A stretch of DNA of 64,000 nt from Syncephalis plumigaleata (taxonomy: Eukaryota; Zoopagomycota; Zoopagomycetes; Zoopagales; Piptocephalidaceae), in assembly GCA_025201365.1 (NCBI GenBank), contig JAIXMF010000004.1, positions 1,426,001 through 1,490,000 of the forward strand, given 5' to 3'. This document shows, one piece after another, positions 47,101 to 58,590 of the stretch. The notes below the pieces were generated by a model that saw only the letters and a program-made list of their open reading frames with translations, was not told the origin of the DNA and made no database searches. Within the stretch, counting starts at the first letter, position 1, and every line of letters begins with the position of its first letter. A program made the position numbers and the translations under genes.

Positions 47101-47659
47101 TGTTAACGAACAAACAAGTAAATAAGTAAATAGATGTATACTACTCACCTGGCGTACAGTCCATGGTCGATGTGTATACATGGTGGCATAAGGACCACGC
47201 GTATACGGGAATGTACCGGGTGTTTCGTCGGAAACATTTACCGTATCAGCTTTCGTATAGAGTGGTTTAACAGGAATACCCTATTGTAACAGTGCATACA
47301 ATGTAAACAACTAGTAGCAATATATATGCAGTATTATAGCTTACCTCAGCTGTATGCCACGTTAGTACTTCCTTTGGATCCTTGCCCTTAATTTCCTTCT
47401 TGGCCAATTCATACCATTCTGGATGTAATGGCACGGCTTCCGACTCTTTATGCTGTCGACTCGTAGTCTAGATAGGACAGCGAATAGAGTAAGTATAGAC
47501 GCGACAAAAAAAGAAGACAATGCAGTTGCATATACACACCTTAATACCAGCGACTAGTGGACGCGTTAATAATGTCGGTATACGACGAGTGGAAGTGACG
47601 CGAGATACGTGTGTCCACGACGCTGACCAACGACGACTACACAGTAACGGTGAAGTCAT
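44190..47659 (-). CDS. MUT: Methylmalonyl-CoA mutase, adenosylcobalamin-dependent
   Basis: Converts (R)-methylmalonyl-CoA to succinyl-CoA in mitochondria, the end of propionate breakdown, using adenosylcobalamin. Roughly seventeen exons on the minus strand. The Arg/Ser-rich N-terminus ([20 protein letters not shown]) looks like a mitochondrial presequence. Segments of the substrate-binding TIM barrel include [48 protein letters not shown] and [19 protein letters not shown]-like text; the B12 domain has the D-x-H-x-x-G motif ([11 protein letters not shown]) and [18 protein letters not shown]. It ends IEEALKKKA. The enzyme is a single-chain, animal-like form. It is missing from most Dikarya but reported in early-diverging fungi, so the organism probably takes up or obtains B12. 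Confidence 0.9.
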
Positions 47660-48141
47660 AGTGGTAATAACTAAATAGATAGATAACTTATGGAAAATAA
47701 ACAGGCAGCCAAGTAGAATAGGAATAGGAATAGGCAAAGAAGAAGGGGCGTGTCTTTATAGTCGTGCACGCTACTGAAGGTGAGAAATTAATATGGTCTT
47801 TTTGGGGTAATTAATGGCAGCGTCATCATCCATTCACTTATGACCATTTGAGTGAATGATGTTCATTAGTTGGGAAACTACACAATTACTGGATTGGATT
47901 GGTCGCTTAAAATAATGATGATGATGAGTTTCCCCGCTTTTTTACTTGTGTATTCGTATATCTCAATAGAATGGTTGTCTAATACTAATAATACAGCGTA
48001 TCTCTACAATAAATAAATGTCATAGTTTAGTAAATAATTTACATTTATTAAAAGGATATTGAATAGTAGTAATACTATAGATGGTTATCGTCTCTTTGAT
48101 AAGAGAGAATCATATGCGATAGAGTAACGAGAGCAGTAAAA
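47660..48141. other. Intergenic: mutase promoter and downstream gene 3' end
   Basis: A/T-rich, with a TTTATT (minus-strand AATAAA) near 48040 that may end the membrane-protein transcript. No gene seen. Confidence 0.45.
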
Positions 48142-48606
48142 TTAGGCAAGATCGCTATAGGCCCTATGCAACGATCTTGTAAGTCGAGGCTGACCGAATT
48201 CATCAAAGAAATAGTCGTTGCCATCATTATCGGTGTATATCGGTGTTTTCCAACTATCGTCGTCTCGCGCTCGTTCCCATTCAGCGCTCTTGACACCGAA
48301 TAGCCACTGGTACGCGTAAGCTAATAGTTGATGGGTTGTCGAACCGACAAGACTAGCGGAGGCTTCACCTGAAAGCCAAACAAGTCGTACTAGAACGACA
48401 GCAAAAGCGGTAATACTTGTAGGTATAATCAGAGCAATAAGCACGCTTACTACAGGTATCCAAAGCGGTAGTGTTACAATAACTATACTAGCTGTCGTAA
48501 AGAAATTGCCTATACGCCACGTCATTGCAAATGCAACAAGATTGTAACAAGAAAGTAGAGAGTAAGCGTAATTTGTAAGTGGTAGCAACATGAAAAGGGG
48601 AGTCAA
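48142..48606 (-). CDS. Small membrane protein, unrecognised
   Basis: Open frame of 154 residues. Two to three hydrophobic spans occupy residues about 1-75 (for instance FFTTASIVIVTLPLWIPVVS and TAFAVVLVRLVWL); the C-terminal half is soluble and acidic, with YTDNDGNDYFFDEFGQPRLT. I recognise no family. A start five codons in (MLLPLTNY) is equally possible. Coding status is inferred from length, the hydrophobic pattern and its position between two minus-strand genes. Confidence 0.55.
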   Translation of the reverse strand: MTPLFMLLPLTNYAYSLLSCYNLVAFAMTWRIGNFFTTASIVIVTLPLWIPVVSVLIALIIPTSITAFAVVLVRLVWLSGEASASLVGSTTHQLLAYAYQWLFGVKSAEWERARDDDSWKTPIYTDNDGNDYFFDEFGQPRLTRSLHRAYSDLA

Positions 48607-48708
48607 TCACAATGGAGTTCAATAATGAGTAAGACGATTGAAAGGGTGATATCAAGTAATGACAATCTTAAGAAGTAGCATGTTTATTATTACTGAATAG
48701 TAATGCGA

Positions 48709-49603
48709 TTAGAATACAACGACTTTCTTTTTTGGTTTTGTTGTAGTATTGGATGTAGTTCCACTATTGCTATTGCTATTGTTATTAGTAATGGGTTTAG
48801 CAGACTTGCCAATGGATTTACTATGACTAGATTGTTGTTTCTTTTCCGTTTGAATACGATGTAGTGCTAGAAACACATCATCATCATCACCGCCTTGTTC
48901 CATATCAATTGTACCAAGTGTGTATTCACCATCTATATAACAATCAAGTATCATCGCTCGATTGTAAGTAATAGGTAGACACTAATATAGATCATATATA
49001 TATATATATATGTATTTACCTTGATTGGCACTAGCCGGTTTACAATCCTTCGATAAATGACAAATAGATCCACAGAAGCGACAACATCCACCATTCGGGT
49101 AGACGCCACGATCATTCTGTGGACATTTAGACGCTAGATGACCCTTCTCATTACAAATAAAACATTGAGCAAATGTATAGACATCTAATGATGATGTACA
49201 CGTAGGTTATTATGATGATTACTTGCTTGCTTGCTCGCTCGCTCCATTCATCTATGAACAATTGCTACGCACCTGCTTTAATATGACATCGTTTGGTCGT
49301 ATGATCCTTAGAGCCGCATTTATAACAGTAGCCTACTCCTTGCTCTTTCGCATTGGGACATTCACTAACACTATGACCTGTCTTGCGACAAGAATAGCAA
49401 ATCGTATTGTTTTTCTTTTGTCGTGCACGCTTATCTCTATGGTTGTCTATAGCACTACCGGCTGTTCTTTTACGTGTATATTCATTATTGTTACTATTGC
49501 TATCGTTAGAGATCTGACGTTTACGACGTGGAATTAGCGCCTGAACCTGAAAGTCAGACGCTTCCAAATGTGTTTTTCGTCCAATCTTTGTATATCGAGT
49601 CAT
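48709..49603 (-). CDS. ZCCHC9: Zinc-knuckle protein, ZCCHC9 family
   Basis: Four CCHC zinc knuckles in a row, the pattern of ZCCHC9-type nucleolar RNA-binding proteins (the ZCCHC9/Air group of RNA-surveillance cofactors). Exons 49603-49273, 49184-49020 and 48932-48709, all joined in frame. The knuckles read CYSCRKTGHSVSECP, CYKCGSKDHTTKRC, CFICNEKGHLASKCP and CRFCGSICHLSKDC, with the family's YPNGGCCR link between the last two. The start is ATG at 49603; the upstream in-frame extension lacks ATG. The C-terminal tail is rich in Ser, Asn, Thr and Lys and low in complexity. It is divergent from VPS51, 300 bp away. Confidence 0.92.
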
Positions 49604-49902
49604 GGATGTCAAGTAAAAAAAAGAAAAAAGAAGGAAAGAAAGAAACAGGCACTCGTTGTTACCGCTCTTCCGTTCATACCTCGTGCATCCTTCTATAGAT
49701 ACAAATATACTCGTATAGCTATTACAATATATTACTATGTAGTCAATAGCATGTATCTATTATGCAACGAGCAAACACGCGCGTTGATATTCGTGTTGTC
49801 ACTATGTGGCTACTATAAACGGTGTCGTGTCCAATGCAGAAGTGCGCCTATTTATTCGTTCGCATCTTTACCCGTATATCAATATATGCACACCTACACA
49901 CT

Positions 49903-52900
49903 ATGACGGAATCAGTTTCGCTATCACAACAACAGCAAGCAATTGCTAAGGGACGTCGTACGCGTGCATTGCTTAAAAGCTACTATGGCCTATCCGACCA
50001 TAGCACGACAGACCCACTTGATATAAGTAAGGAGCAGCGTATACTTGGCCTGTAATAGCAACAACAATACGCTAACACACCGCGTACTAGATGGCACTTC
50101 ATTTGAACCGAATGTATATACAAGGAAGCTTATTCAGGAAAAGGACACGCCTCATCTACTTACACATCATAATAAGCTTGTTACTGGTATGAAGAAATAG
50201 TGCAACACTACATGAATGTACGCTTATCGTAATAGAATAGAAATACGCCAACTGGATAGTGATATGAAATCGTTAGTCTATGAAAACTATGGTAAATTCA
50301 TTAGTGCTACCGACACGATGCGACAAGTACGTCCTTATCGATTAGTCTATACGTCTGATCTAATAGTGTTGAGCATACATGCTGACTAACACGACATCTA
50401 GATGAAGGATCGTCTATTGAGTATGAGGGAGCAATTGGGAGAGGTGAATCAACGCGTGGAACGAGCCAATATCACGGATAAGCTGGTCGGTGGGGATTTG
50501 GCATCGGATCAGCGTCGTATTCTAGCATTGGACAAGGAGCATCATACGTTGAATGAGGTATACTACAAACGAACCATGATGGCACTATTCATTAATAGGA
50601 TCTGTCATGAACAACAATAACAACAACAACAATACAGCTAGGTGTGCTATTCGAACTACCAAGTCAGTTATTATCGCATTTGGCGCATGATCAATTGGCG
50701 GAAGCGGTTAGTGCATTCAGACAGGCAGCACCATTACTCGACCAGTTCCGTAGTGAGCCAGGCTACGAGGGTATCGAGTCGGAGAGTAGAGAGATTATGG
50801 TCAAGGTAGCACAACGCCTACAAAAGAATCTACACAGTGAACGGGTATGTATTAAAGTGTCATAAGCATACAAGCTACTATTACTATTGCCGCTGCTTAA
50901 CTGACATGGTATAACTAGGCCGATTGCGTTATAATTACAGATGCTACAGGATTACTGATTGGTACAGAGAGTATGGACACTGAAGAATTACGTCAACAAT
51001 TCGTAGCTAGGTAATGAATGGATTGAACGCGATTAGATTCGAATCTAATTGTATTGATTAGGATTACATGGCGTTTAGAACAAACATACGAACGATTATG
51101 TGAGGTAACCACAAGAAAGGGAGGCTACCTCGATAAACAGGGCATCTCTCTTGCCATGGATGCCATGTCGTCCATTCATACAACATTGTTGGCGGAATTG
51201 GATCTAGCGGTGGCATGCTATGAAGCATGTTTTCTTACACCAACAGATGGTGAATTAACGACACAACTACCCGTAGAAGCACATCCTACATGGTATAGAG
51301 CAGCGAATACATCGAATATGGTAAGTTATGGTAATAGAACTAAACAATGATAGCTATATAGTAATATTACTCATATTGATCGTAGACGATTACTGAGGCA
51401 TTACAGGCATGGACAACACCAGCCATTCGGAAATATACTAAACTAGTGAATCAAGTGTTATCATTACCGGTAAGTCATTCTAATTGAATAATATTAATGC
51501 TTGTTATTTAACAAAGGGAATACAAAACAGGATGATATCATTTCATTAGATGCCTCGAAGACTGCAGCAGTAATCGATTTGATATTTGAGCAATTGGCCA
51601 AGGTCAACGCACTTACCCGTTGCACATCCATCGAGTCTCAAGTACAATTTCTAGTGTTGAATTGGTTTAAACTACTGGTTGATCAGTTATTTGCACGTCC
51701 TCATAGTCAATTAATTGGTAACAATCTATAAGATCACAATCACTTCATTATTAATAGTATACTAATTACTTCTATACCGTAACTATACTAGAAACAATGA
51801 AGGCAGCATGTAATGGCAATGATAAAGAACCGGGAAATGCATTTGATACGGTGGTTACCTACGAGACATCACTCATGGAGACATTAGTGGATCGTATTCT
51901 ACCATTATTAAGTGTAAGCATGTTGATATTCATAGGATAACTATGCTAACAAAGCACATCCACCTATTAGGCATTAATGAGTCAAGGAGAGTTATGGCGG
52001 AATAAACTGGAGGCATCATCACAGTTGGTTAGCGTAGTGCAGGCATTTCTACGTCGATTCTGGATGTCACTTCTCGATGAATTCCTAGTAAGAAGCATTC
52101 TATTCTCTAGTTCATCTACGTATATATTCATTAATGAATAACCATGATAATCTAGTCAATGTCACGATCACATCAGCTTAGCTATGTACATACGCATACA
52201 CTTATTATAGCCGCTAATTTGTCGATGGATTTCGAGGCAGCCACGGTCGAGTCAGTTTACGATGCATTCTGTCAGCAATTATCACCTGGATTCTCGAGTG
52301 ACGACTTTGATCGATGGTGGGATCAAGGCGGTACCGGCCCGGATATGTCATCGAATAATCCTATTCATGTATGGCGTCGAGAAAGTCAAATAGTCATTAA
52401 TCGATGTAAAGCAACCTCTAGTGTAAGTGGGGAATGTTCTATGACTACACTATTCACTAATAGCAATTACATATAATAATGAATAGGAATTGATCAACCG
52501 TTATGTGGCATTATCAGGTCAACGATTGGCGTTAAACTTATCCGATGTGTTCGAGTTAACCGACTGGCGAGTTAAAAGTGCACCCGTAGAGCATAGTCAA
52601 TTCTGGGATCATATCCTTGTAGATTGGAGGAAAGCCTGCGCCGATGTTAAACTCTTACTCGGTGACGAGGACGAGGATGAAGACGATACGGAGAAGGGCG
52701 GCAATAGTAATAATGCATCACGTAGACGAAATGGAACAATAACGGAAACTAGTTCTGAATTAGATAGTGATCGTACTGGTAAGTATACGCGATGCTATTA
52801 TTTTGTACTTGTTAGCTGATAAATAATATATGTATGCATATTGCTAGAACGAGCTAGTATTCGATCAACACGTACATCACGTACTAGATTCAGTAGTTTA

Positions 52901-53527
52901 TCGGGAGGACCCACAGGATCCGTAAGAGGATCACGTAGTATAATGGGACAACTATCTAGTACTGCACCAATGCTACTACTAGTACTAGTGCTGCTGCTGC
53001 TGCTGCAATGGCTGCTATCAGTCAACCAGCAGGTAATCGTCAGAATCGATTATCAACAGCACCTGAACCATTATGGATGAGTCAGAACACGAATACTAGT
53101 CATTTATGGTTACGTGATGTTGGCAAGCTATTCGTTCAGAAAACGCCCATTCTTGGCAATGTATCCATTGATTGTCAATCAATTCAAGTGGCTATACTAC
53201 GTGTAGCGATAAAGGTAAACCAGTCTATCTATTGCTAATGACAGTGAAGATGCTAACACTGAATACTAGCCTATTCTGAATTGGCGCGTATTCCTGCTTA
53301 TTCACCAAATGGACGAGGTCAAATGGAATTGGATGTCAAATATGTGGCACAGAATATCAAAGAAATAGTAGGCGATGATAGGCAAGTATTATTCCTTACT
53401 TGATAATAATAATAATCATCTAATTATTACTAATATGCATATATGATGATGATATAGTACGCTTATTCAACTATTAAACGAAGCCATTGGTGCAGTGCAT
53501 CGTCGGTGTACACATCGTACAGACTAA
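49903..53527 (+). CDS. VPS51: VPS51, GARP tethering-complex subunit
   Basis: Subunit of the GARP/EARP complexes that tether endosome-derived vesicles at the trans-Golgi. Roughly fifteen exons. The N-terminus has [15 protein letters not shown]; the family core follows: [38 protein letters not shown] and [19 protein letters not shown], then a [20 protein letters not shown] block. The C-terminal part reads [20 protein letters not shown] and [16 protein letters not shown]. In the Ser/Ala-rich linker near 52960-53000 the frame slips by one base in an ACTAGT/GCT repeat, after which the reading continues in another frame ([20 protein letters not shown]); this looks like a repeat-length error or polymorphism. 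It ends with HRRCTHRTD before TAA at 53525. Confidence 0.85.
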
Positions 53528-53729
53528 CTATTATTAAAGTAGTAATCAAACAAACAAATGATGTTAATTGGTTGGAAAAACATTGTAATGTCATATGAAT
53601 TTTACATGAACATCATCTCGATTGCGCTTCTTTTCTCCCTCTCACTCAATTTCTCACTCTCTTTCTTGCAAACGCCGCCCTTGTCCCTTTATTGCTAACA
53701 CTAAGCGCCACTCTTATCGTATTATCAGT

Positions 53730-54694
53730 ATGGTGACTACACTTACCGTTCAAGAGGCTGTAGACCATATTCTATCTACACTACCCGTACATGCCATACC
53801 GAAAGTAGGTATCGTTTGCGGTAGTGGACTTGGTGGACTAGGTGCGCAACTCACCGATACCACCACTTATGATTATCACGCCATTCCTGGATTCCCCGTC
53901 AGTACAGTGAGTGGTCATGCGGGCAAGTTAGTGTTCGGCGAATACGGCGGTCAACGTGTAGTATGTATGGTGGTCGATTCCACTACTATGAAGGCCATGA
54001 GGTTGCCAGTACCGCGTTTCCCATTCGTGTTATGCGACGACTCGGCGTGGAAACACTACTAGGTAAGCGATACATGTTTGTGCTTTACTCGCTCATGACT
54101 ATATCCATTATCGGTTGATGATAGTAACCAATGCTGCCGGTGGCTTACATCCAAAGTGGAATGTCGGCGATTTCGCCCTTGTCTATGATCATTTGGCGCT
54201 GCCATCATTGGCAGGATTAAGCGCGTTACGCGGTAAGAATGACGCTGATTTTGGTCCAAGATTTCCCGGTATGACGGATGCTTATCCGGTTGACCTACGT
54301 CGACTGGCAGTTGAAGCAGCCAACGACATTGATTCCGCAACAATGGTTACGCGAGGGTGTCTACTGCTACGTGGGCGGACCGAGTTACGAGACTCCCGCC
54401 GAAGCTCGCGCCCTTCGTTCGTTAGGCGGTGATCTCGTCGGTATGTCCACGGTGCCCGAGGTTATCGTCGCTAATCATTGCGGTATGCGAGTGTTGGCCA
54501 TATCACTGGTCACTAATCGGGTGCGTACATCACGCGGTGAGCTTGCTCTACCGACGAGCGAAGAAATCAAAGCAGCCGAGGCATTCGAAGACGACAGTAT
54601 CGATGCACCCACTCATGAGGAAGTGCTAGCTACGGCGGCATCACGCGCGAAAGACCTGGAACGTTGGGTCAAGCGCATTATGGAAAAGCTCTAG
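53730..54694 (+). CDS. PNP1: Purine nucleoside phosphorylase
   Basis: Cleaves inosine and guanosine with phosphate to base and ribose-1-phosphate in purine salvage; trimeric class by similarity. Start ATG at 53730. Motifs: [15 protein letters not shown] (phosphate loop), [36 protein letters not shown] (base-binding region), [20 protein letters not shown] and [20 protein letters not shown]. An intron runs from 54062 to 54124 (gtaagc to gatag). The reading needs two one-base changes of frame, near 53970 (after VVCMV) and near 54335 (before [11 protein letters not shown]); conserved text resumes at once each time, so I take these as base errors rather than decay, but a recent pseudogene cannot be excluded. 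Confidence 0.85.
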
Positions 54695-56030
54695 TTACTA
54701 GTCAATTACATGAATAAATTAAATTGTTTATCGTTTGATTATATGTATGGAAAGGTAGAATGACATGAATAAATTAATGAACGGTATGAAGCAATGGATA
54801 GCTTGTCTTTATTGCTATGTGTATAATGGTAGTAGAATGGAATGATTGTATGGAATTATTGATGCTGGATGAAAGAGAAGAACGAGTAGACTAGATACAA
54901 TGTCGATCTGGCAAGTAGAAGGTAATGAAGCAATAATGGGATAGAAGGGATAGAATAGAAAGAGTAGTAATGCAAATGGTATACAACAATGACATGCCGA
55001 TATATATCAAATTGATTCACGTTTATTAATATTGCTAGTGGATGCTTGTCAATGATGGATGGCAATGAGTGTTGGCAATAGGCATTAGCATGGTTGATTA
55101 TCCCGTCATGTTGTCGTTATTGTTGAATATTAGTTGATTGACATTTAGAATGGGAATTAGTACATATTATCTGGATATTGTCACTTGTATTAGCAATGAA
55201 TAGAAATGTCAACTTACCGAATAGAATGGAAATAGTATGCAGTCAATATCATTGACATTTTGTATTAGTACTTGTGCCTGATTCATTTGCTGTTCGTAGA
55301 TTGCTTCTAAAGCAGAATGGATTACATATTGATTCAATAAATAGCTAGATGATCGAATGATCAGTTGATATTTGATGTTTACGCAATAGAACATGGATTA
55401 ATAGACCAGATGAACTGTATCAATGTATTATTACCTGTATATTATGCATACTTGTATTGTTTGTATTGCTTTGGTTGGAATGTGTTAGTTTACGTACAGT
55501 TTTATTAATGAGGTGTATTGGACACGTAGTGTATATCATATTGGTATTAGTGCACGAGTAAAGCAAAGTGCAGTAGACTACCGCAAACAAAATGAACAAA
55601 ATGAACAAAATGGAAATGGACAAAGAATAGCCCATAGATAAGGATAGAGTAACTAGTTGTATTCAATGGGCATTTTAAATCGTGTATTTATTGAATAAAT
55701 GAAATGGATACTTAGAAATGGATCAGTAAATCATTAATGTCATTAGGCATTAGTAACGCGCATGTCAATTATTTATAAAAACAAAAAGTTAAATGCGCAA
55801 ATTGGTTGGAAAAACACTGTATATATAAAAACGAATTTATAGGCAAATTGCAAAAGAATGACACCATGAATAAACATGCACTAGCCAAGAACAACAACGA
55901 TACTGCTTACAAGCAAGATGTTTAGTAAGCCATCACACAAGTAAGTTTGTGCCAAAAAATGACAAATACACAAAAGATTAACAGAGTAGTGCATGTTACA
56001 CACTAATACCGTCATTACATCATCATTCTC
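54695..56030. other. Intergenic, no gene seen
   Basis: A/T-rich, with small open frames that show no splice context. Two similar short texts (IGWKNI-type ttggttggaaaaacattgta) occur at 53567 and 55801, a minor dispersed repeat of about 20 bp. Confidence 0.45.
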
Positions 56031-56480
56031 CTACTCCACTAAATTAATTAGACCATCTCGATTACTTATACCAAGTACTAGTCCATCTTCTTTAAAGGCA
56101 CGGATTGCTTCCTGTGCCTCGGCTGCGTCATCAAGTACGTCCATCCAGTCATTGGTGGTATCTTTCGAGCCATTGGTCGAGGTGAACATGGAGGAGTTAG
56201 ACGATGACGAGGATGATGGTAATGATGACGATGCTGATGCTGACGATGATGACCTATCAGCACTGTAGCGACGACGGATTTCGTAATCAGGCGATAGATC
56301 AGCCCTGGCAGTCGATGATGATTGATATGGCGCAATGGAGGCGGATAACCATCCGGAGCATTGTCGTGGTGTAGTCGAGAGACTTGCAACTAGGACGCCA
56401 CTACCGGCAGTAGTTCTCGATTGTTGTATCGTGTATCGTCGAATTACCGATCCGGCAGACGAACGTAAACTTGAAAGCAT
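56031..56480 (-). CDS. Possible mitochondrial protein, unrecognised
   Basis: Open frame of about 149 residues from an ATG at 56480 (an in-frame ATG lies two codons earlier). The first 40 residues (MLSSLRSSAGSVIRRYTIQQ and on) are Arg/Ser-rich without acids, typical of a matrix-targeting presequence. Then a Ser-rich stretch and an acidic helix DVLDDAAEAQEAIRAFKEDG with a short tail. I recognise no family; the protein could continue through an unseen intron. Confidence 0.5.
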   Translation of the reverse strand: MLSSLRSSAGSVIRRYTIQQSRTTAGSGVLVASLSTTPRQCSGWLSASIAPYQSSSTARADLSPDYEIRRRYSADRSSSSASASSSLPSSSSSSNSSMFTSTNGSKDTTNDWMDVLDDAAEAQEAIRAFKEDGLVLGISNRDGLINLVE

Positions 56481-56489
56481 GGTCATTAT

Positions 56490-58590
56490 TGTTATATCGG
56501 GTATTTTTCGTAAATGTCAACGAGGTATAAATGTATTGGATGATCGCAGAGAAATAGCGGGCAATACCAATGATGATAATAAAGGTGGTTATTAATAGAT
56601 GATGATAGCAGCAGTAGTAGTAGCAGCAGCGATAGTAATGTATAATTTGGATGACAAGTCAAGCCAAGGCAAAAGGAATGAAAGGAGCGAGTGTCGTGTA
56701 GGTAGATGGTAGAATACTAGTGATGGTGGTAGTGGTGATATATCCGTCGAGAAATAATAATAAAGCGTTAAGCAAAACAATAAACACAATTGAGCTAGTG
56801 TTTATACGTGCGTGTGTGGATATAAGAGAAAGGAAGAAGCGAGAGAAGGTTAACAACGACTACAGATACAAAAGCAATTGACGATACGATGAATCAAACG
56901 ATGTCTGACTCGCGTGTGTTATGGTAGAAACAGTATTAACAAGAACGACCGATCGTTTGAACTTGATCTTTTCCTCGAAGAAGAAGGAGAAGGAGAAGGA
57001 ACGCTAGCTATGTGGATAGACTAGTTATATATATATATGTAGGTAGATACAGAGGATGAACAGTAGCGCAGCAAGTAAGTCAAGTCAAGGTAGTAGTGGT
57101 AGTGGTGGAGGTAGTGGAGTGATGGTTACTGGTTTAATTACAACAAGTTGATGGAAACAAATCTGATGAAAGCAGTATCGTTGGTAACAGTCCAACGGCA
57201 ATGAGCTGATGAGACCGTCTCTTTTATACGGAACGAGATGAAGAACATGGGAAAGGGGGAAAGCGATGACAGACAGTACCACGCCACACACGCACCCTCT
57301 CATTCACATATGGAACAAGAAAGAAAAAAATTGACTGAATGTGATGGTGGTCGGTCGTGTAATCGTAGTAATCAGCAGGTATGCATGACATGGGGTGAAA
57401 GCATGTGTGTACGTGTACATCATATACATACATCATTCGTATGAATGAGTGAGTGTGTGTACACATCCTAATGGTAAACGATGATTGGATCAGATGGGAC
57501 AACGGCGAAACCTTGAGATCATGTCGAGACTCAGTGAGGTATGATGAAGGTCTCGGCTAGTTCTAGTACCGGAATGACTACTTAATGAAGGAATGTAAGA
57601 ATAAATTGGTATGTGGTATACGAATGCGTCATTCATTCATGCCGATGACAATTACCATATTCATCAATGACGAATGGAACGACATTGCTACCATCTAAAC
57701 AAATGCCATTCAGTACAAATACGAAATAAAAAATAAAAAAAGATGACGAACTGATGAGATTGATGCGCGATGGATAGTCAATGTGGATAGATGGAAGATG
57801 CAAATAGAGGTCAGCACATCGAATGGGATGCGAGCACTATACCACCGCACCGCATCATGTACAAACAAGTTGAGGTGATAATGGCGTGCAGGATGCGGTG
57901 TGCAGTGTGTGCGCGTGTGTACTTGCGTGCAGGTCTCTTGTGTTCTAGTACCGTTTAATAACTACTTGTACATGTACAATGCGTTCAACAAGTGCGGTAG
58001 TGCCGCGACCGCTGTGTTCTATTGTGTCACCACCAACACTAAGAACTAAATGATCAATGGTTTGACACTGAAAGCGAGTGAGAGAAAAGAGAAGGAGAGA
58101 GATAACGGCATACGTGCATGCATGCAAATGGAGTTGACGTGTCACAATGTCACTATTTTGATAGGTACTAATGAAGGACTACGCGCAAGTAATAGGCGTT
58201 AGACAATGGTTGCATACGCCTATCGTATAGAGCGATCTCTATTACGTTGACTGCCCATCTCTTTATCTTCCCCGCACCATTGCATTTGGAATGGTAAGGA
58301 TGGCTGCAGTGCAAGCATAGGCAAGTAACAGCAAAAAACATGTTTACAACACCGCTAATAAGCAATGATCCTTTGTTGTATGTAGTGAATGGATAGGTCA
58401 TACGTGTATGCATGTGTGTGTTACTCAATGGTACATCATTGTAGCAATGTTTCTATTGTAATTAATTTGTACACACGTGAGCCAAATACACAAAGCACTG
58501 CATTGTCATTCAAGTAGAGCCATTCAAAGGTGCTCAATAAGACTAATAATTGACATGCTTATTACTAGTATCTAATGGCATTAGTGATTG
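56490..58590. other. Intergenic with one candidate exon
   Basis: Mostly simple and purine-rich sequence on the plus strand, with (GTA)n, (GGA)n and TATA runs near 57030. At 58068-57945 on the minus strand a good pyrimidine tract and CAG acceptor precede 40 sense codons ending VERIVHVQVVIKRY and a stop, which could be the last exon of a gene I could not assemble. Confidence 0.35.

Noticed and set aside
56031-56595. Plus-strand open frames opposite the possible mitochondrial protein
   Set aside because: Acidic Asp runs are the complement of Ser codons on the minus strand; the minus frame has the better start and presequence.
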